From Serripes groenlandicus (taxonomy: Eukaryota; Mollusca; Bivalvia; Cardiida; Cardiidae), in assembly GCA_031761405.1 (NCBI GenBank), contig JASEVX010000334.1:62001-126000 (forward strand): 64,000 bases of DNA, read 5' to 3'. Under the pieces are notes generated by a model that was not told the origin of the DNA, ran no database searches, and was given only the letters and a program-made list of their open reading frames with translations. This document shows, one piece after another, positions 31,802 to 43,492 of the stretch. The stretch's first letter is position 1. Each line of letters starts with the position of its first letter. The position numbers and the translations under genes are program-made.

Positions 31802-33029
31802 GTGCAATATAATGAAATAGTGCTTACGTGAATAAGCGGCGCATAGCCGAGCGGGTTGTCCTCCGATAGCTCTTGTTTATTTTCTATTGTACCAGAATCC
31901 AAACATCGGTTAAATCCGGCTGACGATGACGTTAGAGCCATTATCTATATATTGTAGTGTTCCTTATATTTTATTATTAGCGTGCCAGGCCCCTTTGGTA
32001 TTGCCTGTGCTTCCAAGTACCCAGATACAAGTGAAATATGTTCGTCAGAATGTTTGTTTTCCCAAACTCTCCTATATGAAAACATATTATGAAGCATACT
32101 ACTTTTGAAAACATTGCGCAAGGGAAGACATTGATCTTATTGAATATTGAGCAATTTCTTCTTTTGCCGTATGGTTTGCAAATATATTCTATAGTGTTTC
32201 CTCATTTGTAGACAGGTTTCATATATCTGCAGAAATTATTTCAAAGCCGTCTGCTTCAGAAATGCTGTATGTGGTAAAGTGTAGAAAATAATAAGTCCAA
32301 CTGGGGATAAGTGTAAAGCCAGGTCAGGTGTGTAGTTCGATCTTGATATTTAGTGAGCACTGGTTTAAGTTTGTATCCGAGCGTGATCAATATAAAGTGA
32401 AAGTTTCTCTCACAATCGATGTCAAATTGATAAGCTAAATATAAATGAGTTGATATGAAGAATTAATCATATCCGCTAAACAGCACATCTGCAACAGTTA
32501 ACTTAAACATACCTAAGAAGAAACATGGACTATTTCTATATAAATATAAGTACAGATTTTTAATAAAATTGAAATGCCGATGTATGGTGAATAAGTTTGC
32601 CGCTTTGCCACCATGGCTTCAGAAGTCGTCTGCTGCAGAACAATCATATGCTTCTACGTGAGAGATTTAAAGAAGGACCAGTTTCTGAAAATGTTTCACA
32701 CCCCATTAATTGTACACTTGTAAGCATGCTGCGCAATCAAAGCGGGGATATCCAAGATTGTATTGACTAAACAAAAAACAATACAGTTCGCATGAATTTA
32801 ATTGATACGACGTATACAATTGCTACAACTTGAACCCACTGGTCGTTTCTACAGCTCAATGCCTTTATCTAACAGGTTCTCCCTAAAACAATGAGTAGCC
32901 ATACATCAACACTGAGTGTGGTTTTCATTTGGTCTCAAAGTGAACATAAATTGGTTTATGATGTTTTCCTTAAACTAGTAAGCTTAAATGCGAAGAACAC
33001 GAAACTTTCTTAAAACTACATCATCTACA

Positions 33030-33137
33030 TTTAATTCGCAAATTTTCAGCTTCATCAAGTGCATTGATTTTGAACTATAATAATAATTATAGTTCAAAAT
33101 TAATGCACTTGATGAAGCTGAAAATTTGCGAATTAAA
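33030..33137. repeat. Near-perfect hairpin, 52-bp arms, 4-base loop
   Basis: The left arm 33030-33081 and right arm 33086-33137 are reverse complements with a single mismatch (GATTTTG versus AATTTTG). Such a short loop would fold into a very stable stem in RNA or extrude as a cruciform in DNA. Duplicated at 38192-38299. Confidence 0.95.
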
Positions 33138-33737
33138 TTGTCATTTTGATGCATGCACCTGCATGCAGTAGGCGACTTTTGGAGAAACAAAAGGCCAAAA
33201 AAGGAAAAATGGTCTATCTTTCATGTAGGTACGAAGTAACCAAATTGCAGATAAAAATATTTCAAATATGCGTGCATTTCGGGATAAATGAGGTATCAAC
33301 AGTAAAGTATGTATATAATGCATCACATCGAGTCAATTGAACTGAGTTTGTAGATCGAACATTTTTAAATCTAATAATTACCTCTCTTGATTATAACGAC
33401 ACACCCGTTAATACCTAACCATTACCAATAGCTAGATAAGCTTAGTATGACATCAGTCGAAGTTTAGATTTAATTCTTAAAATTGTGTCAATGATGCTTA
33501 TATCAGCAGTTCAGTTTTTATAAAATGAGTTCATATTATCTGCAATTAAGTATGGATAGGTTAGGTCAGAAACATATACACACGTGTGTTTATATGTCTC
33601 TGGCAAGGTTTAATTATGAAAGGTATTTCAAAACTTTGACAAATGAAATCGCGAAACATTAGTGAGTTGTCAATTACAAAGGAATTATAAGCGATTTGTC
33701 ACAACGACACTGTTGACCCAATCATAGAGAAAAAAAC
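33138..33737. other. No supported gene
   Basis: Short frames only. The right end contains the junction where the first duplication copy (GAGAAAAAAACC) meets the truncated T1 exon. Confidence 0.5.
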
Positions 33738-33738
33738 C

Positions 33739-33915
33739 CATGAGAACTGCTGCAAAACTGTCTGCTGATCGGTCGACGGTAAACGACAACTCTTTCTCGT
33801 CCTCTAATGCCTGGTTCACCATTTCTTTAAGCAGGCCTTTTTGTACCACATTCATGATGATGTCTGAGTTAAACTCAAAATGTTTCCCAGAAATGTTCAC
33901 TTTAACACGAGTCAT
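33739..33915 (-). pseudogene. Truncated Kv T1 exon (duplicate)
   Basis: This is a second copy of the start of the T1 exon, identical in protein sequence from MTRVKVNISGKHF to SFAAVLM. It then runs into unrelated sequence (GFFLYDW...) at the duplication junction and stops at 33685. It lacks FYETGKLHLP, the zinc-binding H-x5-C-x20-C-C motif and the splice donor, so it cannot make a working T1 domain. The first 59 codons have no protein change between the copies, which shows the duplication is recent rather than selected. If the promoter was duplicated with it, transcription from here would read a truncated N-terminal fragment on the way to the intact exon 5 kb downstream. Confidence 0.85.
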
Positions 33916-34294
33916 GTTTTCTTTAGTTTTTTGACATTTTTTTTCTCACAGTTTGTTCACTTCCTGCCCAAAATGCCGTGCGATTACAATCGATATAGTC
34001 ACATATCTAAAATCATTCTGTATAAATATCAATCAACACCAAGATCGCCACTGGCACATATTATATACGATATTAAGAAATAAGTCTGTCAGTGCCTTAT
34101 GTCAGTTTACCCCTGAAAATTAGATTATAGAAATAATATCATATTATCCGTCCCATAAGCTGTTAATCCGACCGTTATTTATTTCATGAAAGGTCTTAAA
34201 CTGATCATTGTGCGAACCCGGAACGGTGTAAAATGCATGGCTGAACGCTTTATTGATATTTAGTAAATTAACGTTTAAGTTTATTCATTATATA

Positions 34295-34536
34295 TGAGCT
34301 ATTCCACAAGAAAACCAACATTATGAAGTAATGTATCGACCAAGATCAATCTACACAGGCATATCCCGGCTAATACATTCCGTCTCAGAGGTATAGAGTA
34401 ATGATTACTGAAACAGAAAATCCATAGGTGGCGAACATTTTCTGCCCGGGAAAGCCTGCACGGCATGCTTAGGCTGATCCATGTCGATACTTTTTATCGC
34501 AAAGTCCACAATGTTGTTTTCTCGTTGAGCGGCTCA
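34295..34536. mobile_element. MITE, palindromic TA family (duplicate of 29131-29372)
   Basis: Carried along in the tandem duplication; differs by a few bases only. Confidence 0.8.
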
Positions 34537-36751
34537 TATATTTTCATTGTTCTTCGTTCTCATTAGTGTAATGTTTATAATTGAAATTTACTTGCCATCC
34601 AAACTTGAAGAAATTTAAGACCATCTGTTTCATATTTACATTTCTCAAGAGGTTAAACTATTTAAAATATATTTAATTGATTGATTTATAACACTTTAAA
34701 CTCACTGTTTAAAAACAGAGATTTAATCCAGTAATATTTTATGTTTACTCCATCTTTTACCCAGCACAGCCACCCTTCTAAATATCAATGTTGGTATCAC
34801 TCAGTGAAAACAAATCTCAGTAACATTATGAAACATACGATTATCCCAAACTAATTAAATCCTAAAATATCTCTAATGTTCAATTCAACACATTATTAAT
34901 CCATTTTGTAGATGATGCACCGCTGATATATTAACGAAGTCTTTGAACGAATCATGTTTATGTTTAAGCACAGAAGAATAAAGAAGTCGTTAACAATTCA
35001 AACCGTTCCCAATACCACTCTGTAGCTTCACGATTCACCTCCAATCGATACTATCAATGATTGGCACATACTGAACTAACACAAACACACATTGCTACAA
35101 CATGCAGCATAAAAAGGCTGCGCAGTGGAGCGTAACCGTCTTTGGACGAAATATACTCGATTCGCTTATTCCTAAATATTTCAAAAACAGATAATTCGTC
35201 AATGTGTATGTGAAAGCTATTAAAAGGAGTATTCGCAAGAGCAGAGATTGGAACGAGAAAGTTGATGCAACGAAACAATGTTGTCTGAAAAGACTTCGTT
35301 AACCCTTTCCTTCATACAGACATATTGACACATGTGCAGTAGACGACTTTTAAAAACATTGTGGCAAAAGGGGATATTTCTCATAATCAGCAATTTCTTC
35401 TTTTGCTGCAATAGTGTCAACTCTATGTGATTATTATACTATCATTTATAGAAATTTCTTTATATATATATTTGTTTCCAAAGTCGTTTGTTGTACAGTT
35501 AATTAATATACATTAATTGAATTATTGAAGTTTATTAGCTAGTACATAGTTTCCAATGTTCATGAAATAAACCTTTTATTCTATATTTTGAATTTGTCTG
35601 TTAGAAATGATCATGTTTGTTTGTTTGTTTTAAACCCGTCGAGCATTTACAAAACGTATGACTTTTTTCTTTTTCATATCGTTTAGTTAAAATCACATGT
35701 ACAGTTTATCGCGCAATTATTTCGTCCTTTCCGATGGTTGGTTGCTTAGAAAATTCGCAAATCGATTGTTTGCAGATAAAATCATTGTGACCAGTATTTA
35801 GGGTAGCAATTTAGCTACATGATGTCACATAACGCTTCATTCAATCGTCGTTTTTTTAAAGCTCGACTATTCGTAGAATAATGATCGGCGACGGCATCTG
35901 CGTGGCGTCCGGTTAAAGTTTTAGGGCAAGTGGGCATTTTCATTTATTTTTTTACATATTCTCAATAAGTGCTTGTGGCAGGGCTTTCGTATTTGGGATA
36001 TAGTTACAATCTATGCCTTTTTTCATATTGTATGCTGACGATGCTGAGTGTTACCTTCTTTTTGGGTTAAACAACATAATTTTTGGTGGTTTAGGGTAGA
36101 TTTTGAGAAATTGAGATAAATTCATAATTTTTCCTTACATTCATTTCTAATTGTGATCACTCATTCATCAAATATAGTTCTTCAACTATTAAACGGGCTT
36201 TGGGGTCAGACATTTGGAAAATCTTTTTTAAGAATTCTTGCTACTTTTGGACTCTGTCAGTTTTAATATTTGCGTTAAGCTCAACGTTAAAGTTTCGTTT
36301 CTAGCTCGACTATTCAAAGAATAATGAGAGCTTTACTACTCGCCCCGGCGTCAGCGTCTGCGTCGGCGTACGGTTAAAGTTTTAGGGCAAGTGTGGATTT
36401 TCATTTATAACTACTACTTCATTCAATTCACTTCATACTTCACACATTTGTTCCGGACCATGACTCAATTAGGTTAGATAACTCCATATCATCCTTTATA
36501 CAAATTATGGCCCCTGATTGACTTAGGAACTTACGTTAAAGTTTATATCAAGTTGGCATTTTCATTCATAGCTCCAATACCATTAATACAATTCGAGCGC
36601 TGTCCTACGAATACAACGTTTGGAGGTGAGTACTGATATCAATGTTCATACATTGTACATGTATACAATTGATTTTTTAAATTACATATATTTCAATGTA
36701 GATATCTATTCATTTACTTTTATATATAGAGTATATATGATTTAATAGTAC

Positions 36752-36965
36752 TTAACTCTTTCAGCGCCAAAGGCAACATTTAGGTTTTTGCAAACAATAC
36801 TGATTCAGGTGAGTCAGCTCGTAACGAGCTGTCTCACCTGAAATCAGCATTGTTTGCCTTTTATCTATCAAAATAGACCAACAAATCTTATTACATGTGA
36901 ATGAAGACGCCCAATTATGGACATGGAACAGTCTACTTTAAACAATTCGGCGCTGAAAGAGTTAA
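36752..36965. mobile_element. MITE with TTAA target sites (duplicate of 31588-31801)
   Basis: Same 13-bp terminal inverted repeat and internal hairpin, carried in the tandem duplication. Confidence 0.8.
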
Positions 36966-38191
36966 GTGCAATATAATGAAATAGTGCTTACGTGAATAAG
37001 CGGCGCATAGCCGAGCGGGTTGTCCTCCGATAGCTCTTGTTTATTTTCTATTGTACCAGAATCCAAACATCGGTTAAATCCGGCTGACGATGACGTTAGA
37101 GCCATTATCTATATATTGTAGTGTTCCTTATATTTTATTATTAGCGTGCCAGGCCCCTTTGGTATTGCCTGTGCTTCCAAGTACCCAGATACATGTACAA
37201 GTGAAATATGTTCGTCAGAATGTTTGTTTTCCCAAACTCTCCTATATGAAAACATATTATGAAGCATACTACTTTTGAAAACATTGCGCAAGGGAAGACA
37301 TTGATCTTATTGAATATTGAGCAATTTCTCCTTTTGCCGTATGGTTTGCAAATATATTCTATAGTGTTTCCTCATTTGTAGACAGGTTTCATATATCTGC
37401 AGAAATTATTTCAAAGCCGTCTGCTTCAGAAATGCTGTATGTGGTAAAGTGTAGAAAATAATAAGTCCAACTGGGGATAAGTGTAAAGCCAGGTCAGGTG
37501 TGTAGTTCGATCTTGATATTTAGTGAGCACTGGTTTAAATTTGTATCCGAGCGTGATCAATATAAAGTGAAAGTTTCTCTCACAATCGATGTCAAATTGA
37601 TAAGCTAAATATAAATGAGTTGATATGAAGAATTAATCATATCCGCTAAACAGCACATCTGCAACAGTTAACTTAAACATACCTAAGAAGAAACATGGAC
37701 TATTTCTATATAAATATAAGTACAGATTTTTAATAAAATTGAAATGCCGATGTATGGTGAATAAGTTTGCCACCATGGCTTCAGAAGTCGTCTGCTGCAG
37801 AACAATCATATGCTTCTACGTGAGAGATTTAAAGAAGGACCAGTTTCTGAAAATGTTTCACACCCCATTAATTGTACACTTGTAAGCATGCTGCGCAATC
37901 AAAGCGGGGATATCCAAGATTGTATTGACTAAACAAAAAACAATACAGTTCGCATGAATTTAATTGATACGACGTATACAATTGCTACAACTTGAACCCA
38001 CTGGTCGTTTCTACAGCTCAATGCCTTTATCTAACAGGTTCTCCCTAAAACAATGAGTAGCCATACATCAACACTGAGTGTGGTTTTCATTTGGTCTCAA
38101 AGTGAACATAAATTGGTTTATGATGTTTTCCTTAAACTAGTAAGCTTAAATGCGAAGAACACGAAACTTTCTTAAAACTACATCATCTACA

Positions 38192-38299
38192 TTTAATTCG
38201 CAAATTTTCAGCTTCATCAAGTGCATTGATTTTGAACTATAATAATAATTATAGTTCAAAATTAATGCACTTGATGAAGCTGAAAATTTGCGAATTAAA
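38192..38299. repeat. Near-perfect hairpin (duplicate of 33030-33137)
   Basis: Same 52-bp arms, same single mismatch and same loop. Confidence 0.95.
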
Positions 38300-38901
38300 T
38301 TGTCATTTTGATGCATGCACCTGCATGCAGTAGGCGACTTTTGGAGAAACAAAAGGCCAAAAAAGGAAAAATGGTCTATCTTTCATGTAGGTACGAAGTA
38401 ACCAAATTGCAGATAAAAATATTTCAAATATGCGTGCATTTCGGGATAAATGAGGTATCAACAGTAAAGTATGTATATAATGCATCACATCGAGTCAATT
38501 GAACTGAGTTTGTAGATCGAACATTTTTAAATCTAATAATTACCTCTCTTGATTATAACGACACACCCGTTAATACCTAACCATTACCAATAGCTAGATA
38601 AGCTTAGTATGACATCAGTCGAAGTTTAGATTTAATTCTTAAAATTGTGTCAATGATGCTTATATCAGCAGTTCAGTTTTTATAAAATGAGTTCATATTA
38701 TCTGCAATTAAGTATGGATAGGTTAGGTCAGAAACATATACACACGTGTGTTTATATGTCTCTGGCAAGGTTTAATTATGAAAGGTATTTCAAAACTTTG
38801 ACAAATGAAATCGCGAAACATTAGTGAGTTGTCAATTACAAAGGAATTATAAGCGATTTGTCACAACGACACTGTTGACCCAATCATAGAGAAAAAAAAC
38901 C

Positions 38902-40680
38902 ATATCAAAATAATCTGCACAACAATTGTTCGTCTGCTTATAAATGTGTTATTAAATGATAGAAAAACAATAGCTGTTCGCTAAATGGCATTAATGCCGA
39001 GCGAAAGGTTAAACAAAGTCAACATAGAAGAAAGATCGACACTGTTTCATTATCGTGATATCTGCTCATTTTACCATGGTTATGCTAATGGGTGTTATAA
39101 AAAAGCCATGCTGTCACTTTAGATAAACAATTCCTTGTGGAATTTAATATCAACTATTCAGAGGACTTGTTTCATTTCACTCTCTTTTATTCGCAATTAA
39201 ATAAAAAGAGATATGATGCGATCATATTGGCCGAGTCGCCCTAAATGTGGCCTTTGAAATATGGCGGGGAGCGAAGATGAAGATCTTCTCCAATTAAGTT
39301 TACAATAACTGTGGAAGAGAATGAAGAACGATAACAACGAGAAATTGAACAGAAGATGTCTGCACTTTGGTCGTTATTGATATTAACTATTCCCACATAT
39401 AACAAATCCGTAGCAAACGACTTTGAAACCTCCGTTTTGCTAACGTTTGGAATATCTTTGTAAAATAAACTGTAATTATTGAAAACAGCGGAAATGATTT
39501 TAGGTAAAAGATAAATTGCTCATCCTGAACATTTTCTTCTTTTCCGCACTTTTGTTTGTATCTGTTGAGCTTACAATGAAGGAGGTTATAAATGAATATA
39601 TTTTATTTTCTAACTACTTCTATCTTAGCTTATTATCCAAAGGTTGTCCGAACTTCATGTCTTTCTGCATCTATCGTTCGGAACCTAGTATTCTCGTGAT
39701 ATTCTCGTCATGTGTGTACCTCCGTCTGGTGTTCATTTAAGCACTCTGCTGTCTGATGTTTCATTAATGTGGTATGTTTGTTTGCTATTTTTTTATGACA
39801 CCAGCCATCCTATTTAACTTACTCGACTTTGCTTGGTTACTTCGTTCATTGGTCATGTTATTCCGAAAACGTATGTGTTTGACCAGTATATTCCGTAAAT
39901 GTCTCGGCACGAGATCAGGAATACTATCGGTTTGTTGTTGTCTAACGAGTACTTATTTAGATCCTTCTGTTAATTTTGGTAACAGTGACCTTGATGTGAT
40001 AAAATACTTTTAGAGAACGCCGCGGATAAACAAGATATGACCTATGTTGCATTGCAATAAGAGTTATTTGGCCATGAAGCGCAAAATTGCTTTGCGCATT
40101 TTCCTTAAATTCAAAATTCGTGAAAATAACTGGATAATACAAGATGGAGAAGAAAAGAATACTATGATGATGCTATATCGCTCACCTGATGTAATGGATC
40201 TGAATAAATTTTAAAAAAAATGAATAAAATATGACTTAAACATCGTTAAATTTATTTACATATGCTTACCTGTATCGACGACTATCGATAATAACTCCTG
40301 ACTCGCCAAAGATAAAATCTACAGAATACTATACGGACCACAACGACGGTTTTTGCTAACAATATGGGGATATATATATATACCAGTATAGAGCCAGAGT
40401 AGGAACGTTTTCGAGGAGAAAGAAAAGTAGACATACTGGGCCAGTTCCAGAGAAGATCTACTCTCCACAAACAAGTAGCAGTGATATACATTGGCGGATG
40501 CTTGCTACATGTTTAGTGTTAATCTTTGTTCTGGTCTCATATAACCTGTTAATTCATTCATCTAGATACGCGGAAATCGGTTAATCAACCAACAGCCAAA
40601 GTGATTGCACTAACACTTGTATCCATGTCGTAAACCTTTTCTGTCGGACCGGACGCATTATATTCAGAACGTTATATACG
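38902..40680. other. No supported gene
   Basis: Several short hydrophobic plus-strand frames near 39516-40013 have no recognisable features and poor start context. Confidence 0.5.
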
Positions 40681-40689
40681 GATCGTATA

Positions 40690-41577
40690 TATCAGCTTCG
40701 GTTGTTAATGTCATAGCATTTGGAATAAAACCCAGGACCTCTATACGATAACAGTGAAACAAAAATACTAGAAGCAATAAAGTACAGTAAAATAAGACTT
40801 ATTTCCCAGCTTAAGCATGTCCAAGACGATATCTCATACCTCGAGGCGGAAATTACTTCTGTAAAAAAGGACTGTATTAAAGTCATGGCGGAAGTAAATA
40901 ACAAACAAAAGATCATCGAAAGTGAACTAAACGCTATGAAACAGGAAATGTCATCGTTGACTGATGATCGCGAAAACGTTCAACTCGATGTAGAACACAC
41001 AAACAATTTATTGGAAGAAAATGCATCGATCGTTGATAAAATACAAAAAGAAGAAGTCGAGCTTGAGACAAAATAAAAGAAGTTATTTGAGAATTTTCGG
41101 ATTAAAGCTTATCGACTCGGAAAATCCTGCGCAATTAAAGGATGAGATTGTATCGGAAGTATTGCCTGTGGCTTGTCCGGAAGAAAATGTGTGTTCGGAT
41201 GATATTAAAGGAACGTTTAGAATAGGAGGAGAGAGAGAGGATACTTTATGATGACGCTTGTTCATTTTAGACAAATATAAAGTGTATTCCGGTCGACAGC
41301 GCTAAGGGAGTGTAAAACTGAATACTTTAAGAAAGGCATGCTGCATATTCTGGAAAATCCTTATAAAGATTCTGCTAGTAGCCGGATATTCGAACGAGGC
41401 TATCGTCGACATACAATTCCAAATGCAACCTCAAATATAGACCACACTTCAAGTCAAGACAACTTGTCCGACATCACAGACCATTCGCAGTCTTCGATAG
41501 ACCCATACGATATATATACGGAAGCTGAAAATAGCATTGTGACTGTACAAGGCAACTCTGAAAATACCGCTGCATAG
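40690..41577 (+). pseudogene. LINE ORF1 remnant: degenerate 2A, coiled coil and RNA-binding-like region
   Basis: ORF1 proteins of many LINEs have a coiled coil followed by an RNA-binding domain; in some mollusc elements they start with a 2A-like ribosome-skipping peptide. Here QLRLLMS, then a degenerate 2A ending in NPGP (with TAG and TAA stops inside), precede a heptad-rich coiled coil open from 40729 to 41076 (ISQLKHVQDDISYLEAEI, IIESELNAMKQEMSSL). A frameshift near 41050 leads to frame 41021-41251 with RSYLRIFGLKLIDSENPAQL and DDIKGTFRIGG, the typical start of the LINE ORF1 globular domain ('NLRIFG...DI..AHRIG'). A third frame to 41577 holds an acidic, Ser-rich tail. At least two frameshifts and two stops make it dead. 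Confidence 0.65.
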
Positions 41578-41721
41578 CAATCAATGGACAGTCAGGGTAA
41601 CATATACATAAATAAATGACATAGTAAATTCAATGAATAATATGCTTATCAAATGTGCAGAGGTGTGTAAGAAACGTTACAAACATTCAACCTCAGCTCA
41701 ACAAGGTTGGTTTGATATATC

Positions 41722-41928
41722 ATGTCGACAGCTGAAGCATGATCGTATAATAAGCTTCGGTTGTTAATGTCATCGGATGTGGAATTGAACCCAGGACCTC
41801 TACACGATAACAGTGAAACACAAATACTAGAAGCAATTAAGAACAGTGAATTAAGACTCCTTTCCCAGCTTAAGCATGTGCAGGACGATATCTCATACCT
41901 CAAAATCTTAATTATTACACAGTGTTAG
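41722..41928 (+). pseudogene. Second LINE ORF1 5' fragment with intact 2A-like motif
   Basis: From ATG 41722 the frame reads MSTAEA, a TGA stop at 41740, then SYNKLRLLMSSDVELNPGP and on into the same coiled-coil start as 40690-41577 (NSETQILEAIKNSELRLLSQ, LKHVQDDISYL), ending at TAG 41926-41928. DVELNPGP at 41776-41799 matches the 2A consensus D-(V/I)-E-x-N-P-G-P exactly and is preceded by the usual Leu-rich stretch. In known 2A peptides the ribosome skips the Gly-Pro bond, releasing the upstream part. Copy lengths and the shared arrangement show both fragments descend from the same element family. Whether this is the ORF1 of the LINE at 20 kb is unknown. Confidence 0.7.
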
Positions 41929-42200
41929 TTTAATCTATTTTGATAATTAAAACGACGTAACTATATTTTCTATGCAGAGTAATATATTCTTGTTCAATGA
42001 TACAGATTTATAAATGGCGCCAAAGACAATTATAAATAATTAAGAATATTCTGCTTTATATAAGTATTTAATAGAAATATTCAAAGGAATATATATAACA
42101 TAATAACGTCAAAACAGTTCTTTTCGATAACGTATTGTATGTATTTTTAGGGAGCCATGTCAGCCATTGATTCAGTTTTTAAAATCTTGAATAGGTAGTA

Positions 42201-42289
42201 GATACAGACTATTTTGTAAATAAATGCATGGGCTCATCATGCAGCATAAAGATTTATTTAAAGTTTTTATTTACAAAATATTCTGTATC
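42201..42289. repeat. Inverted repeat (23-24-bp arms) in the presumed 3' UTR of the Kv exon
   Basis: GATACAGACTATTTTGTAAA at 42201 onward pairs with TTTACAAAATATTCTGTATC at 42270-42289, spacer about 42 bases, one mismatch. Read on the minus strand the region also contains two AATAAA signals (complement at 42253-42258 and 42266-42271), so the hairpin overlaps the likely polyadenylation region of the channel gene. Confidence 0.7.
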
Positions 42290-42351
42290 AAGAAGTTGGA
42301 TTAATCCGATGAGCATGCATAATGATCATATTTATATTTAAATAGTGTCAA

Positions 42352-43422
42352 TTATGTCCAAGTTTCAGTTGCATTCGATGTATCAACATCTTTTCCGACC
42401 ATATCGTAAGTAACGTCGTTGCAATTATACGTATCTTTTGCAGGAACCACCTGTCCTTCAACAACGTCATTTTCACTGGAATACACCTTTCCATTTCTAT
42501 CAAGCTTTCCTCTGACCGCTTTTCTCTTTTTCTCTACATAATCATCGACGAGGGCAAATTGATACAGCGATAGAAAGTTATTCACAAAAATGGGCACAGT
42601 CACAGCCAACAGTACCACGCCAAGTACTGCACATAGACTCGCTATTGCCCTACCGGTTGCAGTTTTCGGAGTTATATCACCATAACCGACTGTAGTTAAC
42701 GTGATAACAGCCCAATAACAACCCACTGGAATAGAAGCAATAGTGTCTCGACTTTCCGCGAAATATATCAGACATGAAAACGTACTTAGACCAAGAAACA
42801 AAAACAACCCCAATATCAACAGGTCTTTGATGTTCTCTCGTACTGAATAAGCGAGTACTTGACTTGCTCGAAATGTTTTCACGACTCTTAGAAGTCTAAG
42901 TGCTCGTAAAACCTGGAAATATTTCAAGATGTGTAACCAGCTTTCTTTGTACTGGTGCTCCTTTTCAACATAAATAACTATTAACAAAGCATATGAAGTG
43001 AGAAGGGCAAGTATGTCAATTATATTTAGGGCATTTATGAAGTATTTTAAGATTGAGGGACACGAAAAGATTCGTAGTGCTATATCTAAAGAGAAATAGA
43101 CAACACACACAATATCAAATACAGAAAATGCATTTGTAGGCACAGTAAGTTTATCCAAGATAATCGTCCTGTTCTCTCCATTTTCTTTAATTACTATTCC
43201 GTCCTCATATATGTCTTCGGAAATGCCAGATGAATCGTGAAAATCAGAACAATCTATGTCACCGAAGTATATCTCCACATAATCGAAATCTGGATCATTT
43301 GAATGTTCTAGGTATTCCAGTATTTCACATCGTGTCAAAGATCGTTGCATTTTCGGTTCAGTGCTGATCGCCAACGTAAATATTGACAGCATTATCATTG
43401 AGATGACCAGCAGGTAATACAA
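42352..43422 (-). CDS. Voltage-gated K+ channel S1-S6 exon (Kv, Shab/Shaw-like)
   Basis: This exon encodes the complete membrane core of a Kv channel (356 codons to TAA 42352-42354). An acceptor (TTTTCTATTTTCAG) ends at 43423, so the true exon starts with LYYLLVIS, not at the ATG at 43492-43494. In exon numbering: S1 1-21, S2 about 99-121, S3 131-152, voltage sensor S4 169-186 with Q170-R173-R176-R179-K182-R185, S5 198-222, pore helix and TVGYGD filter 244-249, S6 259-287. A Q in the first S4 charge position and SIP before the pore helix recall Kv2/Shab. The usual P-x-P gate hinge reads TVP (275-277). NRT at 84-86 is a possible S1-S2 N-glycosylation site. T1 and the T1-S1 linker must come from upstream exons, none seen to 64 kb. 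C-terminus is short. Confidence 0.85.
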   Translation of the reverse strand: MYYLLVISMIMLSIFTLAISTEPKMQRSLTRCEILEYLEHSNDPDFDYVEIYFGDIDCSDFHDSSGISEDIYEDGIVIKENGENRTIILDKLTVPTNAFSVFDIVCVVYFSLDIALRIFSCPSILKYFINALNIIDILALLTSYALLIVIYVEKEHQYKESWLHILKYFQVLRALRLLRVVKTFRASQVLAYSVRENIKDLLILGLFLFLGLSTFSCLIYFAESRDTIASIPVGCYWAVITLTTVGYGDITPKTATGRAIASLCAVLGVVLLAVTVPIFVNNFLSLYQFALVDDYVEKKRKAVRGKLDRNGKVYSSENDVVEGQVVPAKDTYNCNDVTYDMVGKDVDTSNATETWT

Positions 43423-43492
43423 CTGAAAATAGAAAATTAAACAATGACTAACATCCTTTTGATTGTTTTCCAGACCCTTGGCAACTGTTTCC

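Larger units (their letters stand above)
28571..33738. repeat. Tandem duplication, first copy (5.16 kb)
   Basis: Matches 33739-38901 almost base for base with a few substitutions and small indels (offset 5168 falling to 5162). The left breakpoint is inside the Kv T1 exon at 28571. No other gene is recognisable inside; it contains a TA MITE, a TTAA MITE and a 52-bp-arm hairpin, each duplicated with it. Confidence 0.95.
33739..38901. repeat. Tandem duplication, second copy (5.16 kb)
   Basis: Second copy of 28571-33738, arranged head to tail. Its right end falls in an A-rich run (GAGAAAAAAAACC) after which sequence is unique. Confidence 0.95.

Noticed and set aside
39516..40013. Two hydrophobic ORFs as small membrane proteins
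   Set aside because: T-rich sequence gives hydrophobic residues by composition; no start context, splice sites or family resemblance.
28455..43422. One Kv gene made of the T1 exon and the S1-S6 exon
   Set aside because: Order on the minus strand is reversed for a single transcript and phases (2 and 0) do not match.
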